A stretch of DNA of 6,616 bases from Actinomycetes bacterium (GCA_023418375.1 JAEZZV010000358.1:1-6616), one strand, 5' to 3'. Shown: positions 1 to 5,875, counted from the stretch's first letter. A program made the numbers and translations. The notes: generated from the sequence alone by a model not told the origin.

Positions 1-35
1 AACTCGGCCGTGTAGTCGGGAATCATGACTGCCAT
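1..35 (-). CDS. Possible N-terminus of a gene running off the left edge
   Basis: Reading the minus strand from position 35 gives an ATG and then MAVMIPDYTAE, still open at the window edge. A second in-frame ATG lies at 26. Only 11 codons are visible, so no family can be assigned. The upstream minus-strand sequence (36-60) shows no clear Shine-Dalgarno, which weakens the call. It is listed because the open frame reaches the edge and the next window could settle it. Confidence 0.22.
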   Translation of the reverse strand, partial: MAVMIPDYTAE

Positions 36-281
36 AATCTAAATGCTCGCGATGGAATTCTTCTCGTCTTGCCCGGGAAGACCCTGACTGAAAACCTGAA
101 ATGAATATTTCCAGCAGACGATAATCATTAAGTGATATCCGCACCAGAAAGGCCGGCTTTACATTCATGCTGCGCTCCCTGATTTTCCCGCAGATCCGGC
201 CGAAGGCCGCATACATTTATCCCAGTTGCCCCGAGCACAGCGGAGAAGCAACCGGACCGGCCAGCCCGGAAATTTTCAAAA

Positions 282-393
282 CCGTTGAAACCGTTGATAC
301 TCGTTGCGAAAGATTGATTAGGGTTGAGCGGGGTTGAAATTCGGCGTTGAAAATCGTTGGAAGACATTGCCGGGGGGTGAATTTCATTGAAAT
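282..393 (+). repeat. 10-bp-phased TTG(A) array
   Basis: Imperfect decamers with TTG at the same place follow one another: ccgttgaaa (282), ccgttgatac (291), tcgttgcgaa (301), agattgatta (311), gggttgagcg (321) and gggttgaaat (331). After a 3-base slip come gcgttgaaaa (344), tcgttggaag (354) and acattgccgg (364); one unit position is weak (GTG at 377-379), then tcattgaaat (384). The TTG cores therefore fall 10 bp apart, about one helical turn, over roughly 110 bp. Ten is not a multiple of three, so this is not a protein repeat. Its function is unknown: a worn minisatellite and a cooperative protein-binding array are both possible. Confidence 0.6.
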
Positions 394-599
394 TGTGTGG
401 TGGAGCCGGTTTGCGGGCAAACGGATAGCTAACGGCAAAGACCGCGCAGAAGGACGTCAATCAGACTTAAAACCTCTCCCACAGGTGGATTCATCGCCAT
501 AAACTGAGCCGCCGGTTTGCCCGAAGGTCACCAAGGTTCAACTCGGGGAGACTTTAACCAACTCTGAGAACTTCACATATTATTCTTTCAAAGAGCCCC

Positions 600-639
600 G
601 GGGCAATTTGCCCCTGTTTCGGTTCCGCGAAGCGCGGAA
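600..639. repeat. Pair of short perfect hairpins
   Basis: The first inverted repeat is GGGGCAA-T-TTGCCCC (600-614), and the second is TTCCGCG-AAG-CGCGGAA (623-639). The second has the same 7-bp arm and 3-base loop layout as the hairpin at 794-810. No run of T follows either one, so they look like dispersed palindromic elements rather than terminators. Confidence 0.55.
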
Positions 640-722
640 GAAATTCTTCAAAAGCCCGGGGTTCGCGCCCCATTGGCGTAAAACTTAAGGGACCAAAGCC
701 GCGAAGGAAGAGATTTCCAGTA

Positions 723-747
723 TTGCTGGGAGAGCGTCCTCCAGCAA
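723..747. repeat. Inverted repeat, 7-bp arms
   Basis: Arms TTGCTGG (723-729) and CCAGCAA (741-747) enclose an 11-base loop. It lies between two other hairpins of similar size and probably belongs to the same cluster of palindromes. No gene is close enough to assign it a termination role. Confidence 0.45.
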
Positions 748-793
748 CGATGCATGGCCTTCGAAAGTGCGCACGGCTCTTCTCCCACGCGAA

Positions 794-810
794 TCCCGCG
801 AAACGCGGGA
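794..810. repeat. Perfect hairpin TCCCGCG-AAA-CGCGGGA
   Basis: Seven-bp perfect arms with an AAA loop, very close in design to 623-639. It is followed at 815-830 by GCCGCGAAGAAGAACG, which recurs exactly in inverted orientation at 6317-6332 near the 5S gene. The hairpin and this 16-mer may be parts of one dispersed element family. Confidence 0.55.
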
Positions 811-864
811 GCCAGCCGCGAAGAAGAACGAACCATCGAAAATTTCAGCGCAGTCCCGGAATTT

Positions 865-890
865 CTGTGGGAGCGGCTTGCAGACGCGAT
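865..890 (+). repeat. REP-like element
   Basis: The motif CTGTGGGAGCGGCTTG, followed by CAGACGCGAT, resembles the repetitive extragenic palindromes of Pseudomonas and relatives (TGTGGGAGC-GGGCTTGC-CCGCGA type). The arms here are imperfect. The resemblance is from memory and only one convincing copy is in the window. Confidence 0.4.
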
Positions 891-954
891 ATTTCGCCGG
901 TGCAAAATGAGAATGCCGGAAATCCAGACCAGGGGCCGTTTCGCATTTTTCAGG

Positions 955-998
955 CGGCACCTGGACGGCACCAAAACGGCACCGGAACGGCACCAAGT
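955..998 (+). repeat. Four-copy 11-bp tandem repeat
   Basis: Four consecutive 11-mers share the invariant hexamer CGGCAC and differ in the last five bases: CTGGA (955-965), CAAAA (966-976), CGGAA (977-987) and CAAGT (988-998). The array ends one base before the stop codon of the minus-strand Gp27-like relic. An 11-bp unit would shift frame in any coding reading, so it is a noncoding minisatellite or an iteron-like array. Confidence 0.7.
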
Positions 999-999
999 C

Positions 1000-1258
1000 C
1001 TACCAGGGGAGAAACGACCCGCGAGATATCCCGCATCGGTTCAGTATCTTCCGCTCCCGGCGCACAATCCGGTAGTAGCGCGCTATCGCTTCGTGACTGA
1101 GCTTCTGGCCGCGCGTTCTGACCAGTTCGGACGCTCCCTGGAGCGTCATTGCCCCGGAATCCAGCCCGTCGACGATTTCGTCCTGGAGGCCTTCGGGAAG
1201 AGTGAGGAAGGTCAGCCTGGGCCGTTTTTGGGCTTAGAACCATCTCGCGATGATGCAT
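1000..1258 (-). pseudogene. Frameshifted relic resembling Mu-like phage Gp27 / DUF3486
   Basis: On the minus strand, ATG at 1258 is preceded by AAGGGAG seven bases upstream, a good ribosome binding site. This frame opens with MHHREMVLSPK and then loses sense. Skipping one A in the A5 run near 1225 moves into the frame that is open from 1233 to the stop at 1002. That frame reads TFLTLPEGLQDEIVDGL, then a G-x-TL-x2-ASELV segment, then GQKLSHEAIARYYRIVRRE. The pattern LPE..., short helices, G...LS..AI.RY..., followed by a basic helix, resembles the N-terminal helix-turn-helix-like part of Gp27 proteins, which sit beside the terminase in Mu-type phages. The joined product is about 86 residues against roughly 170-190 for the family, so it is also C-terminally short. 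A sequencing indel could explain the shift. Assignment rests on pattern recall only. Confidence 0.42.
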
Positions 1259-1460
1259 TACGGATCTCCCTTTTTTAAAAAATCGGGGGGCTCCCGTCTG
1301 GAGCGGGACTCGGCGCTCACGACGAAAAGGTCCGGAAGACGCTCCCCTGGCAGAATTCCTGCCCGCGGCTCAGGCTAATACCAGGTGTTGTTTTCAGGTA
1401 CGGAAACTTTGGGGGGATATTTTTTTCGAGAGAGAGGAATTTTTTTATCGGCAGACCAGG
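1259..1460. other. Gene-free stretch between two pseudogenes
   Basis: No gene is seen. It contains a perfect TTTTTTAAAAAA palindrome at 1271-1282, directly upstream of the Gp27-like relic on its strand, and two T-rich runs near 1420 and 1440. A small inverted repeat, GGCAG-AATTC-CTGCC, lies near 1350. The toxin relic to the right has lost its N-terminal codons, so a deletion or insertion breakpoint probably lies near 1455-1465. Confidence 0.45.
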
Positions 1461-1633
1461 GATTTCAAATCATTCCCCGACGCTGACCTGGCAGGCAAGT
1501 TGACGGTCTTCAACATTGGATTCAACAAAGTCCGGCTGGCTTCAGCCATTCATTACAACCGCAGAGGAGTTTCTATTAGAGCCATGCCGACAGACACACG
1601 AGCAGTTCGACCAGTAGCAAATGGAAGGAGTAG
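1461..1633 (+). pseudogene. higB: HigB-family toxin relic, truncated and frameshifted
   Basis: HigB toxins are RelE-fold mRNA interferases of about 95-100 residues. The frame starting at 1461 reads DFKSFPDADLAGKLTVFNIG, then FNKVRLASAIHYNRRGVSIR. This matches the family core (...F.DV...FP.AD.VG.LTVFNIGGNKYRL...I.YN...V.IR). Removing a four-base GACA microduplication near 1591-1597 restores the family's THxxYD motif as THEQFD. One further base shift at 1612 gives SKWKE and TAG at 1631-1633, the usual C-terminus. The first 30 or so residues, including the start, are not found upstream. GG is changed to GF and KYRL to KVRL in the core. The stop lies two bases before the antitoxin ATG, as in intact higBA operons. 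The gene is clearly dead. Family identity is fairly secure; the exact indel positions are inferred. Confidence 0.68.
1624..1630 (+). promoter_or_regulatory. Ribosome binding site of the antitoxin relic
   Basis: GAAGGAG inside the last codons of the toxin relic lies 5 bases before ATG at 1636. It decides the antitoxin start over the later in-frame ATG at 1671, which has no such site. It also shows the two genes were translationally linked. Confidence 0.6.
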
Positions 1634-1635
1634 CA

Positions 1636-1865
1636 ATGCTTGCTTCAGAAATGCAAAAGGCCGCAAAGGCATGGCCTCTATTTCCGATATCCTGTTTGTG
1701 CCCCATACTGAACAAGAATATCGGGCTATGGTTGATTTGCTCCACAGCCTGATTGACGAGGTTGGAGAGAACGAAGAGCATCCATAGGCATCACTGATGG
1801 AAGTTGTGGGTGTGCTGATCGAAAAATGCGAAGATGAAGAAATTCCTGAACTGACAGAACAATAG
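1636..1865 (+). pseudogene. higA: HigA-type antitoxin relic with frameshift and amber codon
   Basis: From ATG 1636 the frame begins MLASEMQKAAKAWPLF. Restoring one T in the T run at 1681-1683 joins it to SDILFVPHTEQEYRAMVDLL, then IDEVGENEEHP. There a TAG at 1785-1787 replaces what should be a Leu codon (family: HPLASL..V.G.LIE.YEDE). The same frame continues ASLMEVVGVLIEKCEDEEIP and ELTEQ to TAG at 1863-1865. This is the acidic helical domain that precedes the helix-turn-helix in antitoxins paired with HigB-type toxins, where it neutralises the toxin. No helix-turn-helix follows, so the relic is either 3'-truncated or a short variant. The usual Tyr is Cys in EKCEDE. Position, ribosome binding site and order (toxin first) all agree with a higBA operon. 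Confidence 0.65.
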
Positions 1866-2348
1866 GCTCGTCTGTTAAATTTCCATTGCCACGTTTTCGA
1901 AAAACAAAAAAGAAATATGCATGACAAGTGAATGGTCACAATCGAGGGGTAGGCCAAGGTAATCTTTTGATATTCTGAAGTCATTCAGAAGAAAATGCGC
2001 CTTTTCTAAGCTCAAAGGTCGCTTTTTCATCCCCAAAAAGATGTTCAAAGAACTCTGGGAACAGGCTCTATGGATGTTCCTACGCCTTAGCCCCGTGTTT
2101 TTGATGCCAAAATGGCCGCGCCCAGCCTCTTAACGGCCGATTTTTCCACATTTATCTATACGATTTCAACAACTAGGTTTGGTACCCCCCCTTCCAGCCC
2201 TCCCAGCACAGAGTGTTTATTGTTTGCTAATTACTATTGTGTTTTGCCTGGAGAGAGTGGCAATTTTGCTGGATTTCTCTTGCTCATGTTTTAAGCTATT
2301 TTTTGGGAGTCGTTACTCCGACCGCTCCTAGACAATATCACTAGAAGA
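1866..2348. other. Gene-free stretch, nothing recognised
   Basis: No gene is supported. An open frame without a proper start runs from about 1961 to the TAA at 2131-2133. Its product includes KLKGRFFIPKKMFKELWEQA, a believable protein-like composition, but I do not recognise it. It could be a fragment of a lost gene. The frame at 2112-2294 has no ribosome binding site and an unlikely composition. Other landmarks are a C7 run at about 2185-2191 and a short inverted repeat GGAGT-CGTT-ACTCC at 2306-2319. Confidence 0.45.
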
Positions 2349-2377
2349 TTGTATACGCGTGGGGTTAGAGCTATGAT
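2349..2377 (+). promoter_or_regulatory. Candidate sigma70-like promoter for the large gene
   Basis: TTGTAT (2349-2354) is followed after exactly 17 bases by TATGAT (2372-2377), which are 4/6 and 5/6 matches to the -35 and -10 consensus. Transcription would start near 2384 and leave a leader of about 215 bases before the ATG at 2599. The prediction is by eye only, and AT-rich DNA yields such matches by chance. Confidence 0.45.
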
Positions 2378-2435
2378 AAGTAAAATCCAAAAGGAATTCG
2401 GGGTTTGTTAAGATCATACAAGGGAGGGACTCAGA

Positions 2436-2519
2436 ATGAGGGCGAAAGGGCGCCGGCTTTCGGAACGGAAGATGGAAGTTCGGCCCACTACCGGTGGCCC
2501 GAACGCCGTTTGGGTGTAG
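2436..2519 (+). CDS. 27-codon leader ORF upstream of the large gene
   Basis: ATG at 2436 is preceded by AGGGAGGG, ending about 7 bases upstream, which is a stronger ribosome binding site than that of the large gene itself. The product starts MRAKGRRLSERKMEV and ends PNAVWV, with TAG at 2517-2519. It is very basic at the N-terminus and matches nothing I know. It lies inside the predicted leader transcript, 79 bases before the main start. It may be a leader peptide that tunes translation of the main gene, a worn C-terminal fragment of something else, or chance. No low-complexity run typical of attenuators is present. Confidence 0.3.
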   Translation: MRAKGRRLSERKMEVRPTTGGPNAVWV

Positions 2520-2587
2520 CCCCATTTCTTCCCATGTTAATTATCAGCTCGCTTCAGTTATCGGGCAGATTCGTCAAGTGATTATAC

Positions 2588-2594
2588 GGGGGGG
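2588..2594 (+). promoter_or_regulatory. G7 ribosome binding site deciding the start at 2599
   Basis: A homopolymer of seven G ends four bases before ATG 2599. It can only partly pair with the anti-Shine-Dalgarno, and it is the only G-rich site near a start in this frame. Because it is a homopolymer, length changes would alter spacing without touching the protein. Confidence 0.5.
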
Positions 2595-2598
2595 TGTC

Positions 2599-5500
2599 AT
2601 GCGTAAAGAAATAACTTGGCTGCATATTTCAGACATTCATTTTAATCCCAAAACCGATTGGCGAGATAATGTTACACGGAACAGCTTGATCAGCTACCTG
2701 GAAACTGAATTTAATAGTGGTAATTCGCCCAAACCCGACCTCATCTTCTGCACAGGTGATATTGCATATGGTGAAACCTGCTCTTGCCCACAGGTAAATC
2801 AGTACATTCACATCAAGGCCTTTTTCGATAGCTTACTTGAGGTCTGCGGGCAAGGAAACACCCCATTATTAAAAGAACGGTTGTTTATGGTGCCAGGAAA
2901 CCACGATGTTAACCGTGAACGCATCAATTCTGATGCCCAAGCCTCCATTACCCAGTGGGCGAAATCCTCAGCTGAACACGCCTCTACCATGGAACAGCGC
3001 TTCAATGATTGCACGAAGGAGTTCCATGATACAATCCTACGGCTTGACGAATATGCCCGATTCGTCAAGGAATACATGCCACACCACTTCGACGAAGAGG
3101 GACGGCATCGCTATGCCAAAATAGTTGAAATCGATCATCTCAAGATCGGAATTGCAGGTTTCAATTCTGCTTGGACTTGCGCAGGCCCTGAAGATGATCG
3201 CAATCTATGGCTAGCCGCCGAATGGCAGTTTAACAGAGCACTGAAAGATCTTGATAAAGCTCACGTTCGCATAGGTCTAATTCATCATCCTGTCGATTGG
3301 ATGAACGCGACTGACCGCGACATTGCTACCCGTCGTATTTCCACCGACTTCCACTTCTGGCTACATGGCCACAATCATAAAGCATGGGTCTCTCCCGCCC
3401 AACGCAACATCACCATTGCCGCCGGAGCAGTGAGCGCGCAAACCAGTGATGAATTTGGTTTCAACATAGTGCATTTTGATCTGTCGGCAGGTAAAGGTGA
3501 GGTTCATCTTCATCAACATAAAGCTGGTGGGGCCAGTTGGACTATCGCCCCAGTTGAAACCCACGCACCGCGAGGTTGCTGGCCAATCGATTTACAGACA
3601 TTCTCAAACCCGATCTTTTTTCCTCCGCTAGCGACAGATTTAAAAGAGGCGCCAATTAGAGAGAGCACGCAATCAATAAACCAACAAAGTATCAACCTTA
3701 TTGATCATTATCTCACTAAGAGATTAGATGAGGCATTACTCTCGTTCTCTTCTCAACCGAGAGTGTGGGTTGAACCAGTTCTCCGGAAGAGCCCCGAATT
3801 TAGAGAAGCTGAAGCAGGAGAAATAATTGATTTGTCCGATTTAGTATCGATACCCAAATCAACAATTATTAAAGCTCCACCTCAGTTTGGGCTCACATGC
3901 CTAGCTCATCACCTTATCAGGAAGGCATGGCGAACTCATAGATCTCTATGGCTATATCTGGATTCTAAGAACTTAAAGCCTCATTTAGGCCCCATAAAAG
4001 AAGTGGCTGATAAAGAGCTAAATCTTCTCGGTTGTGAAATGAAGGACGTAAAATGCATTGTACTTGATTCATGGACAAGCCACGACAAGGACTCTTTCAA
4101 ACTAATTAATAAAATAGTACTATTGTTTCCAAATACACCCATTATAATAATGCAAACTGATGATGGCGCGAGTTTGTTAACTAATTCAAACGATCTACCG
4201 ATCGGCTTTGAATTTGATGTATTATATTTATGGTCGTTGCCAAGGGGTGCGGTTCGAAAGGTGGTTGCTGAATATAATGAGACTAGGTATATTGGTGATG
4301 AAGATTCTCTTACCACACGATTGGTATCTGACCTTGAAATGTTGAATATACACAGGACTCCTTTAAACTGCCTTACTTTATTGAAGGTCGCAGAAGTCGA
4401 TTTTGATGAGAGTCCAGTTAATCGCACAGAGATGATCGGCCGAGTTTTATTTCTTCTTTTCAATGCTGATGATATCCCTACGTACAAAGTAAAACCTGAT
4501 CTCAAAGATTGTGAATATGTCTTAGGTTATTTTTGCGAGATAATGCTCAGAGAGAACAATTATCATTTCAGCAGAGAACACTTTCTTTGTATGCTGCAGG
4601 AGTTTTGCAAAGAACAGTTTATTGACTTAGAGATTCAGGTTGTCTTTGATGTACTTCATGCAAACAATATTCTAATAAAGCGCGATAATATGTTTTGCTT
4701 CAGGTTTTCTTATTGGATATATTACTTCGCCGCTCAGCGAATGCTTCACGACGAAAATTTCGCTAAATTTATTTTTGAAGATATGAGATATGCAAAATGC
4801 CCCGAGATGATTGAGTTTTATACCGGGATCGACAGACGCCGTGAAGACGCCTTACGAGTCCTGATTAAGGACTTGCGAACAACAAGCGAAAAAGTGAAAG
4901 TGAAATCCGGCCTTCCAGATGGATTGAATCCATATAAATTTGCGCAGTGGAAACCCTCGAGTGCCATGTTAGAACAAATGCAAAATGAGATTTCTAATGG
5001 AATATTAAACTCTAATTTACCAGACTCTGTGAAAGATCGATATACAGATCGTCTGTATAATCCTGTAAGGCCTTATCATCAAGAAATTCGCGAGATCTTA
5101 GATGAATACTCATTTGTGTACATGATGCGAACAATGCGAGCTGGGTCAAAGGCACTTCGAAATAGTGACTATGTGGACCCAATTATTAGGCGCCAGTTGC
5201 TGCAGGAGATTTTAAGATGCTGGGAACAAGCTACAAAAGTACTTTTGATCTTACTGCCTTTTCTAGCAGAGCGTGGGCGCGCGACATTTGAAGGTGGATT
5301 ATTTCTGTTAGCCGATGATTTTGGTGAAACTCCTGAGGAAAGGTTTAACAACATTCTACCTGTAATACCACAAAATATCATTTCCTGGTCCAAAGATGAT
5401 CTATTTTCATTGAAGATGGGCCCATTATTGATCGATCAAATTTCCAGAGAGGAAAGTGACCTCAAAAGACATGCAATCGCCTTATTGCTTATTAATCACC

Positions 5501-5763
5501 GACCACGAGGTTGGAAACTTTCAGTTCAAAAGTACATCACATCTATTACCAAGAACTCATTCTACCTCTTGGATATTTATATCTGCCTTCGAACTCAGTA
5601 TCAATATAGCTTTGCTTCGTCTAGCTCATTAAACGATATTGAATATCTTATCAAAATGGCAGCAGCAAAACACACCATCGGTGTTAATAAGCCTGGTGTA
5701 AAGCTAATCAGAAAGGTTTCAAATGAAGTAATCCCGCCAAGGGCAGTTGATATCGATATCTAA
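2599..5763 (+). CDS. Metallophosphoesterase fused to a degenerate STAND/NACHT-like region; candidate anti-phage protein
   Basis: The product has 1054 residues with no signal peptide and no clear membrane helix, so it is probably cytoplasmic. Residues 1-310 are a calcineurin-like metallophosphoesterase with every metal motif intact: D12-x-H14, GD54xxY, GNHD (100-103), HH (229-230) and GHNH (257-260), plus GFNSAW at 187-192. It should hydrolyse a phosphoester, perhaps a nucleic acid or nucleotide; the substrate is unknown. A linker with RVWVEPVL (388-395) leads to an NTPase-like core: IIKAPPQFGLT at 423-433 occupies the Walker A place but has A426 for Gly and L432 for Lys, and CIVLDSW (486-492) sits where Walker B belongs. 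Then come LNIHRTPLNCLTLL (582-595), SPVNRTEM (605-612), FRFSYWIYYFAA (701-712), FYTGIDRRR (740-748) and a long helical C-terminus. ATG 2599 is chosen because the fold begins at once; GTG 2494 adds 35 unrelated residues without a ribosome binding site. The gene stands alone. I infer a defence role from the effector-STAND-sensor design; the phosphoesterase call is secure. Confidence 0.88.
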   Translation: MRKEITWLHISDIHFNPKTDWRDNVTRNSLISYLETEFNSGNSPKPDLIFCTGDIAYGETCSCPQVNQYIHIKAFFDSLLEVCGQGNTPLLKERLFMVPGNHDVNRERINSDAQASITQWAKSSAEHASTMEQRFNDCTKEFHDTILRLDEYARFVKEYMPHHFDEEGRHRYAKIVEIDHLKIGIAGFNSAWTCAGPEDDRNLWLAAEWQFNRALKDLDKAHVRIGLIHHPVDWMNATDRDIATRRISTDFHFWLHGHNHKAWVSPAQRNITIAAGAVSAQTSDEFGFNIVHFDLSAGKGEVHLHQHKAGGASWTIAPVETHAPRGCWPIDLQTFSNPIFFPPLATDLKEAPIRESTQSINQQSINLIDHYLTKRLDEALLSFSSQPRVWVEPVLRKSPEFREAEAGEIIDLSDLVSIPKSTIIKAPPQFGLTCLAHHLIRKAWRTHRSLWLYLDSKNLKPHLGPIKEVADKELNLLGCEMKDVKCIVLDSWTSHDKDSFKLINKIVLLFPNTPIIIMQTDDGASLLTNSNDLPIGFEFDVLYLWSLPRGAVRKVVAEYNETRYIGDEDSLTTRLVSDLEMLNIHRTPLNCLTLLKVAEVDFDESPVNRTEMIGRVLFLLFNADDIPTYKVKPDLKDCEYVLGYFCEIMLRENNYHFSREHFLCMLQEFCKEQFIDLEIQVVFDVLHANNILIKRDNMFCFRFSYWIYYFAAQRMLHDENFAKFIFEDMRYAKCPEMIEFYTGIDRRREDALRVLIKDLRTTSEKVKVKSGLPDGLNPYKFAQWKPSSAMLEQMQNEISNGILNSNLPDSVKDRYTDRLYNPVRPYHQEIREILDEYSFVYMMRTMRAGSKALRNSDYVDPIIRRQLLQEILRCWEQATKVLLILLPFLAERGRATFEGGLFLLADDFGETPEERFNNILPVIPQNIISWSKDDLFSLKMGPLLIDQISREESDLKRHAIALLLINHRPRGWKLSVQKYITSITKNSFYLLDIYICLRTQYQYSFASSSSLNDIEYLIKMAAAKHTIGVNKPGVKLIRKVSNEVIPPRAVDIDI

Positions 5764-5822
5764 AATGGGTTGAAAGAGAGATATAGGGTCCATGGGGGTC
5801 GGCAATGTTGTTGAGTCATGTA

Positions 5823-5841
5823 CCTCCGGCAAAGCCGGAGG
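5823..5841. terminator. Perfect 8-bp hairpin after the large gene
   Basis: CCTCCGGC-AAA-GCCGGAGG begins 59 bases after the stop codon of the metallophosphoesterase gene. It is very stable, but what follows is CTTGTAAAA rather than a T run, so it is not a textbook intrinsic terminator. It could stop transcription, protect the 3' end, or be the subterminal hairpin of a vanished IS200/IS605-type element. Confidence 0.45.
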
Positions 5842-5856
5842 CTTGTAAAACCGTTG

Positions 5857-5875
5857 GCCACCAAAAAAAGGTGGC
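5857..5875. repeat. Second hairpin with an A7 loop
   Basis: GCCACC and GGTGGC are perfect 6-bp arms around a loop of seven A, 15 bases after the first hairpin. Two compact hairpins in a row without T tracts is an unusual pattern for a simple terminator. Confidence 0.45.

Larger units (their letters stand above)
36..954. other. Gene-free, repeat-rich stretch
   Basis: No reading frame here has a ribosome binding site, a family motif or a plausible protein composition. The long open frames on both strands give low-complexity, Arg/Ser/Pro-rich translations typical of GC-rich noncoding DNA. What is visible is structural: a small hairpin at 197-209 (CGGCC-GAA-GGCCG), a phased TTG array (282-393) and a cluster of short inverted repeats (600-890), each listed separately. 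The stretch looks like degraded intergenic or former mobile DNA. Confidence 0.6.

Noticed and set aside
128..460. 110-codon open frame on the minus strand
   Set aside because: No ribosome binding site, low-complexity translation, and its Asn/Phe/Gly-rich part is explained by the 10-bp TTG array, which cannot encode a true peptide repeat.
685..996. Minus-strand open frames of 103 and 108 codons
   Set aside because: They cover palindromes and the tandem repeat, have no family pattern and no ribosome binding site.
723..1278. Overlapping plus-strand open frames of 125 and 174 codons
   Set aside because: Arg/Pro/Ser-rich translations with no motifs. They run antisense to the better-supported Gp27-like relic and across hairpins and the 11-bp repeat.
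1500..1787. A single intact 95-codon protein starting at TTG
   Set aside because: It is a chance fusion: its first half is HigB core, the middle is out-of-frame sequence and its end is the antitoxin up to an amber codon.
1553..1984. 143-codon minus-strand open frame
   Set aside because: Antisense to the higBA relic, Ser-rich, with no ribosome binding site or motif.
2328..2525. 65-codon minus-strand open frame upstream of the large gene
   Set aside because: No ribosome binding site, and it overlaps the promoter and leader on the other strand.
2494..2598. GTG at 2494 as the start of the large gene
   Set aside because: The extra 35 residues lack any domain match and a ribosome binding site; the phosphoesterase fold starts directly after ATG 2599.
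3981..4505. 174-codon minus-strand open frame inside the large gene
   Set aside because: Shadow of the coding frame; Ser/Arg-rich translation without motifs.
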